Source: a virus. From it: a stretch of DNA of 50,400 nucleotides. Shown in pieces: positions 8,699-17,699 of the stretch. The stretch covers positions 1-50,400 of IMG/VR virus record IMGVR_UViG_3300007734_000718. One strand, given 5' to 3'. Each line of letters opens with the position of its first letter. Position 1 is the stretch's first letter. The notes beneath the pieces were generated by a model. The model had not been told where the DNA came from, did not search any database, and was given only the letters and a program-made list of their open reading frames with translations. The position numbers were made by a program, and so were the translations under genes.

Positions 8699-9163
8699 AT
8701 GCCCAATGGACTTGCCCCATGGCCGTATAACTTTGAGCCAGTACCGCCGAACACCCTGCAAACAAACTTCCAGACCCTCCACGCCTCGTTGGGTGGCACT
8801 GGGCAGACGTTTACGGGAACGGCGACCACACCGGTGTATGTGTCCATCCCGCGCACGCGCACATTCTATGTGATGGCGGCGAACATTCAGGGTGGCACCG
8901 CAGCGGCAGGCTCGGGTGCGATTACTGCCCAGCTAATCCGTTACAACAGCGTCACCGCCGCCGATGTGGCGCTGACCGCTGCGTATGACCTGACCACCGC
9001 GATTGCGGCGGCTGGGACGAATGTCAACATCCCGATTACCGCCACGGACAGCAATGCCGTGTGTGTGCCAGGCGATACGTTGCGCTGGGCGGTGGTAGCG
9101 GCTGGCACGATTACGACCCAGCCAAAGACGGTAACGTCGGTTGAAGCATCGGTGATGGCGTAA
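8699..9163 (+). CDS. Capsid decoration / head accessory protein (module A), 154 aa
   Basis: A TGGAGACTT ribosome site precedes the ATG. The protein is Thr/Ala/Val-rich with repeated strand-turn patterns and no charged helices, as expected for a small beta-sandwich. It lies immediately after the major capsid gene, where cementing or decoration proteins are usually encoded. The gene at 49855, in the same position after the second capsid gene, encodes a protein with the same pattern (xxVxxSIPR/ATPMR strand, DVxLTAxxxL, FxAGDxLRxxVVAAGTxxTQP). The decoration role is inferred from position and fold pattern. Confidence 0.75.
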   Translation: MPNGLAPWPYNFEPVPPNTLQTNFQTLHASLGGTGQTFTGTATTPVYVSIPRTRTFYVMAANIQGGTAAAGSGAITAQLIRYNSVTAADVALTAAYDLTTAIAAAGTNVNIPITATDSNAVCVPGDTLRWAVVAAGTITTQPKTVTSVEASVMA

Positions 9164-9164
9164 G

Positions 9165-9665
9165 ATGGCGAACGCCTCGTTGCTGGTTTCGCTACGGGGC
9201 GACCCCGTGCCACCACAGTCCGTGGTGGCGCGGCTTCGCGCCTTGACGGGGGAGAAAGTCAAGATTGAATGGGTGGCAGGCGCCCATGTCCCCTACTGGG
9301 GCTACAAAAAGCGGTGGGACGAGGGCGACCCGCGCTGGCAAAACGTGCGGTCGGGACAGATGCCGACCGAAGCCGCCTATGATCTAGAAATGATGTTTCC
9401 GCAGGATTGTTCCGTGCAAGACCTTGCCGCCTATGTGGAATCGCGGTATTCGGACACTCGCCATCGGTCGTCATCCCCTAGTCAGGATGCGGAGAAGATG
9501 GTGGAGGATGCCAAGCGTCGCATGGACCAGACGCGGGAATCGCAGGTCATGACCGCCACCACCAATAGCTTGGAACGCCACGAACGGGAAAGCCGTCATG
9601 CGTTGCGGGTACGGGCGGGGGCGGAACGCGCTCATCCGATGGTCAAGGGAGGGTTTGGACCGTGA
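9165..9665 (+). CDS. Hypothetical late protein, 166 aa
   Basis: The ATG is one base after the previous stop. The N-terminal third carries a GDPVPPQSVVARLRAL segment that is matched by the partial gene at the window end (GTPEPPSDLLARLR), confirming that the order is kept in module B. The middle has many aromatic residues. The C-terminal half is a charged, probably coiled helix rich in Arg, Glu and His. It overlaps the adaptor gene by four bases. Function unknown; a head-completion or structural role is likely from context only. Confidence 0.68.
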   Translation: MANASLLVSLRGDPVPPQSVVARLRALTGEKVKIEWVAGAHVPYWGYKKRWDEGDPRWQNVRSGQMPTEAAYDLEMMFPQDCSVQDLAAYVESRYSDTRHRSSSPSQDAEKMVEDAKRRMDQTRESQVMTATTNSLERHERESRHALRVRAGAERAHPMVKGGFGP

Positions 9666-10366
9666 GTATGACGCGAGCGCAGTTGACATCGATGGCGCGA
9701 GAGGTGGCTGATGCGGTGGGTTCCCCGCGTTGGTCGGATAGCACCATCCAGTCGTGGCTGGGGTTGGCGCAGTGGCAAGAGTTGGGCAACCTGCTCAACG
9801 CCAACCGCCAATACTACATGAACGTGGTGCAGCCGTACATGGATGCGGATGGACGGTTCTTGATGTCCGCGTTGACCACGGGAACCGGCGACAGCACGAA
9901 GAACTTTTATCGCGTGTTGACCATGAGCCAGCCGAACAACTCGGCGGCGACGGCGCAGGTCTATTACCGCAAAGTCAACTACGAAGAATATCCGAACCCC
10001 CAGCCCTCGACCTCCCTGCCATATGTGTGGTACGACTACGGGGACGAGATTCAGATTCTGCCGGCGGTGGGGGGATTGCAAATGAACGTGGTGTGCAACT
10101 ATCGCCCAGCGCGGGTCGATCAGTTGGTGGCGGATTCCTCCGTGGTGCCGTTTCCTGATGGCTATGAGTCCCTCCTGGCGTTGATGGCAGGGGCGCGGAT
10201 GCTGGACAAGGGCGGCGCGGAAGCCAATGCGGCGGCAATCTTGCGCGGGGAAGCCACGCAGATTCGGGAACAGATGTTGATGGACTTGGGTCGTCGGTCG
10301 TCGATGCCCATTATTGCCCGTGCCTTTGATGATCCCATGGGGTGGGGATCGGCGATGGCGGGCTAG
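9662..10366 (+). CDS. Head-to-tail adaptor-like protein, 234 aa
   Basis: The start is GTG in a GTGA overlap. The N-terminal helical part (MARExADAVGSPRWSDSTIQSWL) resembles the opening of podovirus connector proteins (gp4 of P22 or gp11 of T7 type), where a helical body binds the portal. A mixed region with YYRKVNY and a C-terminal helical AGARMLDKGGAEANAAAI follow, similar to gp4/gp11-type ends. Order after capsid and before a nozzle-like protein supports the assignment. I could not verify homology by search. Confidence 0.6.
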   Translation: MSMTRAQLTSMAREVADAVGSPRWSDSTIQSWLGLAQWQELGNLLNANRQYYMNVVQPYMDADGRFLMSALTTGTGDSTKNFYRVLTMSQPNNSAATAQVYYRKVNYEEYPNPQPSTSLPYVWYDYGDEIQILPAVGGLQMNVVCNYRPARVDQLVADSSVVPFPDGYESLLALMAGARMLDKGGAEANAAAILRGEATQIREQMLMDLGRRSSMPIIARAFDDPMGWGSAMAG

Positions 10367-11901
10367 TGGCGGCGCGTCCGGTCGTACAAGACCGCAATAC
10401 GCGGTTTGACGGGGGGCTGAACATCTCAGCCGACCCGTCCCAGTTGGCACCCAATCAAGTGCGTCGGGCAGAGAACTGCCGCCTGACCGTGTTTGGGGGC
10501 ATTATCAAACGGTTGGGGAGTCGCAAGATTCACCCCACGGCGCTGCAAACGGCGTCGGTGGTCCGCGCAGGGTTTGCGTGGATCAAGGATGACGGCACCC
10601 AGCAGTTGTTAGCGGTTGCCGCCGGCAAGCTGCACACCGCCACTTACAGCTCGTCGGTCACTTGGGTGACGGTTAGCTCGACGGTCACGATGACCACCTC
10701 GGCGTACCCCAGCTTTGTGTCGTTTCGGGATGCCACCGAAGCCGTGGTGTATATCGCGGATGGCGGCAAGCTGATGAAGTGGAATGGCACCAACTTGACG
10801 CGCAGTACCAGTAGCCCCAACGTCACGTCGATTTGGCTCTACAATCAACGGTTGTATGGGGTGACGGGGACGGATGTCATCTTGCTGGTGTCGGGCATTA
10901 ACAACGGCGATGACCTTGGGGATGCCAGCTTGGATGGCGCCCAGTTCCCGATTATTACGTTTGGCGAGTCCTCGTTAGTCAACGGCGTCGCGTTGGGCGT
11001 AATGAACTTGTTGTTTCACAAGAACGGCATCAGCAAGTTCGTGGGCGTGACGCAAGACGATATTGCCATTCGGGCAGGCACCTTGGGCTTGTCGCCTGAC
11101 GTTGGCACCATTCAGCCCAAAAGCTTGCTGGCGACGGAAACGGAAGCCTATTTCCTGTCCGATCGCGGGTTTTATGCCGCCAATGCGTATGGCGTGCGCC
11201 GGATTAGCACCAACTTAGACCCCGACATCCTTGGGTTGTTTACCAACGCCAACAACTTGTGCGTGGTGCATAACCGCTTTTACCGCGAAGTCGCGTGGTA
11301 TCTGCCCAATGTCGGCTTTTACGTCTACAACTATCAAGCGCAAGCGTGGGTCGGACCGTGGAATAACGGGTATGTGTCCCCTGTCACGCATTGCGCGTGG
11401 CAAGCCGTGGATACCGCAACGAGCAAGCCGATTGTGTTGGTCGGGGATGCGGCGGGCTATGTCAAGCAGATGGACTACCCCAATACCTACAAAGACAACG
11501 TGGCGTCCACGGGATCGGGCGGCACCACGGTTACTATGACGGCGCAGTTGCGGCGGCTGTTTTTTGGCAACCCCGCCAGCACCAAAGCCCTGCGGTTCTT
11601 GTATGCCCTCACCAATCTGGGCGGGGCGACCAATACGGCGGTGGCGTGGTCAACGCAAACGTACAGTGGACAGACTAATCTGCCCCTGACGTCGGCGGGG
11701 GTATGGAACGCGACGGGCGCCACATGGAACAGTGGGGCTGTGTGGGGGGCATCGGGTAGTGATATGTTTCGGGTGCAGGCGGCAGGCAATGGAGAGTTTG
11801 TGGACATCTCGTTCACGGATTCCAGCACCAATGCCATCCCCCTGTTATCCGCGATGACGGCAGAAGCGTACGACTACGGTCAAGCGCACTCCTTCAACTA
11901 G
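10366..11901 (+). CDS. Tail nozzle / DNA-stabilisation protein, 511 aa
   Basis: The start was set at GTG 10366, which overlaps the previous stop by one base (TAGTG); a frame from 10342 would overlap by 25 bases. The opening NTRFDGGLNISADPSQLAPNQVRRAENC is characteristic of the short-tail nozzle/stabilisation proteins (P22 gp10 and T7 gp12 type). Regularly spaced beta segments with xxVYIADGGKLMKWNGT and AYFLSDRGFYAAN blocks, as in a beta-propeller, follow. The length is close to that of gp10 (about 470). It probably forms the end of the short tail that retains packaged DNA. It lies directly before the tail-fibre gene. Confidence 0.72.
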   Translation: MAARPVVQDRNTRFDGGLNISADPSQLAPNQVRRAENCRLTVFGGIIKRLGSRKIHPTALQTASVVRAGFAWIKDDGTQQLLAVAAGKLHTATYSSSVTWVTVSSTVTMTTSAYPSFVSFRDATEAVVYIADGGKLMKWNGTNLTRSTSSPNVTSIWLYNQRLYGVTGTDVILLVSGINNGDDLGDASLDGAQFPIITFGESSLVNGVALGVMNLLFHKNGISKFVGVTQDDIAIRAGTLGLSPDVGTIQPKSLLATETEAYFLSDRGFYAANAYGVRRISTNLDPDILGLFTNANNLCVVHNRFYREVAWYLPNVGFYVYNYQAQAWVGPWNNGYVSPVTHCAWQAVDTATSKPIVLVGDAAGYVKQMDYPNTYKDNVASTGSGGTTVTMTAQLRRLFFGNPASTKALRFLYALTNLGGATNTAVAWSTQTYSGQTNLPLTSAGVWNATGATWNSGAVWGASGSDMFRVQAAGNGEFVDISFTDSSTNAIPLLSAMTAEAYDYGQAHSFN

Positions 11902-11911
11902 AGACACACGG

Positions 11912-14080
11912 ATGACAACGGGACTCGTCGGACAAAATCAGATTGCGCCCTTTACATCGCCTATTCCCGGCGGTTCGCTGGATGCGACCGTGGTGTTGGG
12001 CAATGACAACAGCACCGTCACCAGTTATGACGCGCACGACAACGACAGCACGATTCATTTCCAATCGTCTACGTTAGCCAATCGTCCGCCTGCGAGTACG
12101 GCGGGACAGAAGTGGCTGACCACGGATGCGGCGGCTCGCTACCTCTACTACGATAGCGGATCGGCGTGGGTCGAAGTCAACTATTTCCGTGATTCGGGCG
12201 GCATTATTACGGGTGCCGTCACCATCTCGGACACGACCGAAAGCACCAGCACGACCACGGGCGCGTTGATTGTCAGTGGCGGCGTGGGCATTGCCAAGAA
12301 TGTGTTTATCGGCGGCACATTGAACGTGACGGGCGTTGCTACGTTCACGGCACAACCGATTGTGTCCACGTTGACGGCAAGCCTCGCGGTCTTTTCGGAT
12401 AGCGTCAAAGGGTTGGTCTCGAACGCGCTGACGGGGACGGGCAACGTCGTGATGAGTGCCAGCCCGACGTTGACGGGTACCATTGGCGCAGCATCGATGA
12501 CCTTGAGCGGGACGCTGGGCGTGACGGGCGTTGCTACGTTCACGGCACAACCGATTGTGTCGTCGCTGACCGCCTCGAAGCCCGTCTTTACCGATGCCTC
12601 CAAGGGGCTGGTCAGCACGGGAACGCTCGGCACGGATCAGGGCGGCACCAACCTGACGACCTACACAACGGGCGACATTCTCTACGCCAGCGCGACCAAC
12701 GTGCTAAGCAAGTTGGCGATTGGCACCACGGGGCAGCACTTGATTGTGACGGCGGGATTGCCGGCGTGGGGTACCGATACGGCACTCGGTACCGTCACCT
12801 CCGTCAGTTGGACGGGTGGGTTGGTGTCGGTGGCGACGGCGACCACAACGCCTGCCTTTACCGTGGCTGGCACCTCGGGTGGCATCCCGTACTTCTCCTC
12901 GGCGTCCACCTGGGCATCCTCCGCAGCGTTGACGCAGTATGGCATTGTGTATGGCGGCGGAGCGGGCGCAACGCCTGTGGCGACCGCCGCAGGCACGACG
13001 GGACAAGTGTTGACCGCCGTGACCAGTGGAGCGCCAGTCTGGAGTGCGACCTACGCGGGTACGGTTACGTCCGTCGGTTTTACGGGCGGCTTGATCTCCG
13101 TCGCGACCGCCACGACAACCCCCGCGCTGACCGTGGCGGGCACCTCGGGCGGCGTGGTGTATTTCTCTAGCGCCTCGACGTGGGCAAGTTCGGCGGCATT
13201 GACCGCCAGTGCGCTTGTCTTGGGCGGGGGCGCGGGTGCGGCTCCTGCCACGACCACGACGGGGACAGGCGTGGTGACGGCATTGGGCGTCAACGTCGGC
13301 ACAGCGGGCGCGTTTGTGGTCAACGGTGGCGCACTCGGCACGCCGTCCAGTGGTGCCGTGGCGGCCTCACTGATCACCGCTGGCACGTTCGGCACGGGGT
13401 CGTACACGTTCCCCGGTGCGCTGGCGATTACGGGCGCGTTCACGGGAGCCACGACGGGCGCGTTTAGTGGAAAGATAACGAGTACGGTCGGCAACAATGC
13501 GATTTATTTTGAGAGCGTATCGGCAACGACTGGATATCAATCTACGCAAATCAAGAATACTGGCGCGTGGATGATTCTGGGCATTGAAGGAAGCACGCCA
13601 TCAAGTCTTGTCACAAACGATACTGCATATTCAACGGTACTTGTCACGCAAAACGCTACTGACCTGATTCTCGGTACGAATCAGACGATGAACTTGAAAA
13701 TTGCCAGCGGTGGTGCCGCCACGTTCTCCAGCACCCTCGCCGTGACGGGAGCCGCCACGTTTTCCAGCACGGTGACGGCGACCAACTATACAACCATTCG
13801 CGCTACAGCAACGATTCCTGCGTCGAGTACGGCTACAATCTTGACGTTATCATCGTCGGTCACTGGCGTGTATATCGTCAACGCAAACTTCAACGGGCAA
13901 GGCAATAACGTGTACGGCGGTATGTTGATTGTCGTGGCAAATGCTGGCAGTTTCCGAATCATCACAAACGGTGGCGGCACAAGCAGTGTCTTGTCGTTGT
14001 CTGGCGCAAACGTCCAAATCGCCAACGCGATTGGTAGTGCGCTTGATGCAACGGGTACGGCTGTACTGATTGGCAACTAA
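11912..14080 (+). CDS. Tail fibre / receptor-binding protein with repeats, 722 aa
   Basis: Residues 75-200 contain strand-rich modules including two copies of a VTGVATFTAQPIVS block. Residues 290-440 hold two larger tandem units, each with GTVTSVxxTGGLxSVATATTTPAxTVAGTSGG, an SSASTWASSAAL segment and GGGAGA. Such Gly/Thr/Ser repeats are common in trimeric tail fibres. The C-terminal part, roughly residues 520-720, has no repeats and is lower in GC with different codon use, as expected for an exchangeable receptor-binding tip. The DNA around 13470-13690 and 13780-14060 shows this shift. It follows the nozzle gene, a normal position for a fibre. Confidence 0.78.
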   Translation: MTTGLVGQNQIAPFTSPIPGGSLDATVVLGNDNSTVTSYDAHDNDSTIHFQSSTLANRPPASTAGQKWLTTDAAARYLYYDSGSAWVEVNYFRDSGGIITGAVTISDTTESTSTTTGALIVSGGVGIAKNVFIGGTLNVTGVATFTAQPIVSTLTASLAVFSDSVKGLVSNALTGTGNVVMSASPTLTGTIGAASMTLSGTLGVTGVATFTAQPIVSSLTASKPVFTDASKGLVSTGTLGTDQGGTNLTTYTTGDILYASATNVLSKLAIGTTGQHLIVTAGLPAWGTDTALGTVTSVSWTGGLVSVATATTTPAFTVAGTSGGIPYFSSASTWASSAALTQYGIVYGGGAGATPVATAAGTTGQVLTAVTSGAPVWSATYAGTVTSVGFTGGLISVATATTTPALTVAGTSGGVVYFSSASTWASSAALTASALVLGGGAGAAPATTTTGTGVVTALGVNVGTAGAFVVNGGALGTPSSGAVAASLITAGTFGTGSYTFPGALAITGAFTGATTGAFSGKITSTVGNNAIYFESVSATTGYQSTQIKNTGAWMILGIEGSTPSSLVTNDTAYSTVLVTQNATDLILGTNQTMNLKIASGGAATFSSTLAVTGAATFSSTVTATNYTTIRATATIPASSTATILTLSSSVTGVYIVNANFNGQGNNVYGGMLIVVANAGSFRIITNGGGTSSVLSLSGANVQIANAIGSALDATGTAVLIGN

Positions 14081-14116
14081 CGCACCGCACATCACATCTT
14101 TTTGAGGAACTCAACA

Positions 14117-14365
14117 ATGCCAAAACAATATTTCAACTCGGCGGTCATTACCATCAATGACGAAATCATCGTCAACGTGACCAAAGTGTACGAAGATGGT
14201 GGTCAACTGAGCAACGGAATGTATTTGTCCGACGCCGCCCTGACCGCTCGCGCCGTGGCGGATGGGCGCACGACGTGGGACAACAGCGACCTGTACGCGC
14301 TCACGCCGTGCGAGCCGTGGCCGACCGCTGCGACGGTTCCTGAGCAGGTCGAGGACGCGGTCTAA
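14117..14365 (+). CDS. Hypothetical small late protein, 82 aa
   Basis: The ATG at 14117 follows TTTGAGGAAC, a good ribosome site; an in-frame start at 14102 would lack one. The protein has a beta-rich first half (FNSAVITINDEIIVNVTKVYED) and an acidic tail. Its position right after the fibre gene suggests a fibre-associated or assembly protein, but this is speculation. I do not recognise a family. Confidence 0.6.
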   Translation: MPKQYFNSAVITINDEIIVNVTKVYEDGGQLSNGMYLSDAALTARAVADGRTTWDNSDLYALTPCEPWPTAATVPEQVEDAV

Positions 14366-14435
14366 CCGATGACGAGTCCCGTGGGAGGCGACGCACGGGT
14401 ATGCACGTATTTATATATTATGCAAGGAGATGTGT

Positions 14436-15251
14436 ATGTCGTGGCTGAGTAGCTTTGTCAATAACAACCGCAACTTTGCGGGGAACGCACTCAAGAATGT
14501 TGCGCCATTGCTGGCGTTGACGGGACTTGGTTCCATTCCCGCTGGCTATTTGCTTGCGGGAGGGGCAGGTGCGCTGGGACAAGGCATCAAGAAAGGCTCG
14601 AACATTGGGGACATTCTCCACGCTGGCGTTGATGCGGGGTCAATGGGCAGTGGCTTGCAGACTGGCGCAGGGATGCTTGCCAAGTCGGGGTTAGCGGGTG
14701 GGCAGTCTGCCGCCCTGCAACAGATGGCAAATCAGGGGTCGGGGATGGCGGGACTCAAGAATGCGTTTGCGCCAAGCTCGCAAGTGGCTGGCGCGGCCCC
14801 AAATATCGGCCCCGTGGGAATGGGCGGCGATATTGGCGCGCAATATCCGGGGCAATTGGGTGACCCCCGGATGGCTGACATTGCAAAAAGTGCGGGAATG
14901 GGCGGTGGCCCCGGCATTCAAACGGGGATGTCTTCGTTGAACCCCGCAATGGCTCCGGGCGTTGGGGCGTCGATGAAGGCTCCGCTTCCATCTTCGCTTA
15001 CCTTTCCAACACCATCGCCGTGGTACAAGCAAATAGGCGAAAACGCATTGAACAAAGCAATGCAAGACCCCCTTGACACTTTTGGGAACATTGCGTCGCT
15101 TCCATACAAGACACAACTCAATGACGCAAGTGTACGCAAATTGCAAGCTGGCGCAGATGTTGATGAAATGACGGCAGAGCAACTGCGCCAGCAAAAAGCC
15201 AATATGGATGCATTGCGAACCGCAATGACGGCTCGTTATAACAACCGCTAA
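14436..15251 (+). CDS. Gly/Ala-rich internal virion or ejection protein, 271 aa
   Basis: AAGGAG at 14424-14429 is spaced six bases from this ATG, so it is preferred over the ATG at 14430 that overlaps the ribosome site. Residues 20-45 are hydrophobic (LLALTGLGSIPAGYLLAGGAGAL). A long Gly/Ala/Met/Ser-rich stretch follows, and the C-terminal 60 residues form a charged helix (DEMTAEQLRQQKANMDALRTAM). Membrane-active, Gly-rich proteins in this position are often ejected with DNA in podoviruses. CAA and GCA codons become common from this gene onward. The upstream gap 14366-14435 holds a 6-bp CCCGTG/CACGGG hairpin and an AT-rich TATATT stretch that could be a weak promoter. Confidence 0.62.
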   Translation: MSWLSSFVNNNRNFAGNALKNVAPLLALTGLGSIPAGYLLAGGAGALGQGIKKGSNIGDILHAGVDAGSMGSGLQTGAGMLAKSGLAGGQSAALQQMANQGSGMAGLKNAFAPSSQVAGAAPNIGPVGMGGDIGAQYPGQLGDPRMADIAKSAGMGGGPGIQTGMSSLNPAMAPGVGASMKAPLPSSLTFPTPSPWYKQIGENALNKAMQDPLDTFGNIASLPYKTQLNDASVRKLQAGADVDEMTAEQLRQQKANMDALRTAMTARYNNR

Positions 15252-15263
15252 CAGGACATTCCC

Positions 15264-17687
15264 GTGACCGCCCCAGCCGATTACAGCAATTTGTACAGCA
15301 GAACGCGCCGTCCTCGGTCGCCGCAAGGCGATGGGGCGTATGACGCTAACGGAATGGCCCAATCAACAGGTCAACAACAGGGTGGGGGGTACAACCCGCA
15401 AACGTCGCACCCACGCGCTCCGCAACAACAGGGACGGGGGTTTCAAGCGAATACCCCGCCGGGGCCGGGCAATGTAGGCGGGCCGCAAACGTTTTCGCAG
15501 ATGCAAGCGCAAGGGCAGGCGCGTCCGTTGCCCGCGCAACAAGCAGGCCCAAGCTCGCAGACACCGACGTATCAACCCAGCCAACAGCAAAACCAGTTGG
15601 GCAATCAGTTGCAACACGCCGTGTCGCAGACGCTTGCCGCGCCAACGCGCTATGATATGCCGCAAGTGCAACAGGTGCGTGATGCGTTGACCAATCAACT
15701 GCAAACGCAGTATGCAGGTCAGCAAAAGCAAATCAACGACCAGTTGGCAAGTCGCGGGTTGCTGTCGTCGTCGATTGCTGGCGGGTATTACGGCGATTTG
15801 GCGACCAATCAAGCAAATGCGCTAGCCGATATGAACGCCAAGTTGATTCAGGATGCGGCGGCTACCAATGCGGCAGACCGTTCCTCGGCGTTGGCATCTG
15901 GGCAAAACCTGTCCAACTCGCAGTCGGCACAAGGTATTGCGGGATACAATGCAAACCTTGCGGGGCAGAATCAGGCTCAACAGTTTGGCATCCAGCAAGG
16001 TGGTCTGACGGGAATGTATGGGGGGCAACAGACGCTGGCAGGACAAGCGCAAGCTCAACAGAACGCCGTACAGGTGGGCGGGCTGACCGGACAATATATG
16101 GCACCGGGGTCAACGGGCGCGGGGCAGAATACGCTGGGCGCTCAACAATTGTCGCAGAGTGGTCAGCAGTTTGCACAGAACCTTGCGTTGCAATCGCAGT
16201 TAGGGCAGGGCAATCTTGGCGTCGCGCAACAACAGGCCAACACGGGAGCCGCCGCACAGCAAGCGCAATCCCAGCAAGCGCAACAGCAATTGAACGCGCA
16301 AACTCAGCAGTTTGGGCAAACGTATATGTTGCAACAAGCCGCGCAAAACCTAAATGCTCAAGTGCAAACGGGGCAATTGTCGCTTGCTCAAGCGCAACAG
16401 CAACTGGCGCAATTGAGCAATAGCCAGCAATACGGACTGGCGCAGGGCAGTCAAGGCATTGCTCAACAACAAGCCAATACTCAACAACAACAAGTGACAG
16501 GACAGCTTGGGTTGGGCCAAGCACAATTGGCGCAATCGGGTCAACAGTTTCAACAAAACTTTGCGCAAAATGCGTCACAGTTTGGGCAGACGTATGCGTT
16601 GCAACAAGCCCAGCAAGACCTCAACAAACAAGTGCAAACGGGGCAGTTGACTATTGCACAGGCGCAACAAAAGCTGGCCGAACTATCCAATACGCAACAG
16701 TTTGGGTTGGCACAAGGCAGTCAAGGCATTGCGCAACAGCAAGCCAATACCGCAACTGCCGCGCAACAAGCGCAAGCACAATATCAGCAAGGACAGTTGG
16801 GCGTAGCAGAAAAGCAAGTGGCGCTTCAAGACGCGCAGTTCCAACAAAACTTTGCACAAAACGTCAGTCAGTTTGGACAGACGTATGCACTGCAAAAAGC
16901 CGCTTCTGACTTGCAAAACAAGGTGCAGTTGGGGCAACTCGACAACCAGACAGCGCAACAGGCGCTTGCCGAACTTTCGCAAAAAGCACAGGCGTCGCAG
17001 TTTACGTCGGGCCTCAATCAAAATCAAACGCAGTTTACGCAGAACCTGACGGCGCAACAACAACAAAACGCCGCGCAGAATGCAATGCAAGCCGGGTCAT
17101 TGACCGGGCTATATGCTGGGGTCACGGGGTATTCTGCGAATGGACAGCCGATTTATGGTACGCCATCAGCAACCCTTGCATCGCAACAACAAACCGCACA
17201 GAATGCGCTACAGGCGGGGTCGTTGACGGGCACATATGACGGCAAGCAAACGCTAGGCGCACAACAGTTGACGCAACAAGGTCAGCAAAATGCAATGAAT
17301 AACAACTTGTCGTTTATGCAATTGCTCAACAGCCCGACCGGGGCGCTTGCATCATCGACCAATTCAACATTTGCGCCCGATTTTATCGCGCAATTGTACA
17401 AGTCGCTGGGCATTGATACAACTGCCAAGGTCAAAAAGTCTGACAGTAATACAACGGGTACCACAACAACGAGTACCCCGAATGCTGGTACGAAGGGTAC
17501 TGGTAGCACTGAAACTGGCGCGGGCGATGAAATCTTCAACACGCGCAGGAATAATGTGGGCGAAGATACCAATCCCGCTAATTCTACGCAACCAGATTTG
17601 AGTCAGATGGGATTGACGCCAGAACAACTCGCGCAGTTGCAACGAATGCTAGGGATTGGCGACGCGCAAATGGCACCGGACTTCTAA
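15264..17687 (+). CDS. Gln-rich repetitive internal virion protein, 807 aa
   Basis: GTG start at 15264 with AACAGGACA upstream. The first 130 residues are disordered and rich in Gly, Pro and Gln. The core is dominated by Gln, Ala, Asn, Leu and Gly and looks like long amphipathic helices or coiled coils. Three tandem copies of a unit starting QFGQTY lie at about residues 349, 440 and 537, giving periods of about 90 and 97 residues, each with QVQTGQLxxAQAQQxLAxLSN followed by SQGIAQQQAN in the first two. A separate YxxQQTLxxQAxAQQNAxQxGxLTGxY motif also recurs. The order places it among ejection proteins. Most Gln codons are CAA. I do not recognise a named family. Confidence 0.68.
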   Translation: MTAPADYSNLYSRTRRPRSPQGDGAYDANGMAQSTGQQQGGGYNPQTSHPRAPQQQGRGFQANTPPGPGNVGGPQTFSQMQAQGQARPLPAQQAGPSSQTPTYQPSQQQNQLGNQLQHAVSQTLAAPTRYDMPQVQQVRDALTNQLQTQYAGQQKQINDQLASRGLLSSSIAGGYYGDLATNQANALADMNAKLIQDAAATNAADRSSALASGQNLSNSQSAQGIAGYNANLAGQNQAQQFGIQQGGLTGMYGGQQTLAGQAQAQQNAVQVGGLTGQYMAPGSTGAGQNTLGAQQLSQSGQQFAQNLALQSQLGQGNLGVAQQQANTGAAAQQAQSQQAQQQLNAQTQQFGQTYMLQQAAQNLNAQVQTGQLSLAQAQQQLAQLSNSQQYGLAQGSQGIAQQQANTQQQQVTGQLGLGQAQLAQSGQQFQQNFAQNASQFGQTYALQQAQQDLNKQVQTGQLTIAQAQQKLAELSNTQQFGLAQGSQGIAQQQANTATAAQQAQAQYQQGQLGVAEKQVALQDAQFQQNFAQNVSQFGQTYALQKAASDLQNKVQLGQLDNQTAQQALAELSQKAQASQFTSGLNQNQTQFTQNLTAQQQQNAAQNAMQAGSLTGLYAGVTGYSANGQPIYGTPSATLASQQQTAQNALQAGSLTGTYDGKQTLGAQQLTQQGQQNAMNNNLSFMQLLNSPTGALASSTNSTFAPDFIAQLYKSLGIDTTAKVKKSDSNTTGTTTTSTPNAGTKGTGSTETGAGDEIFNTRRNNVGEDTNPANSTQPDLSQMGLTPEQLAQLQRMLGIGDAQMAPDF

Positions 17688-17699
17688 GGAGATATTACA

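Noticed and set aside
9662-11901. Tail-chaperone frameshift or tape-measure gene indicating a long-tailed phage
   Set aside because: No slippery site with overlapping frames or tape-measure-like protein appears; adaptor and nozzle-like genes fit a short tail.
16300-16900. CRISPR-like array in the Gln-rich gene
   Set aside because: The repeats are long, in frame and encode similar peptides; there are no short identical repeats with unique spacers.
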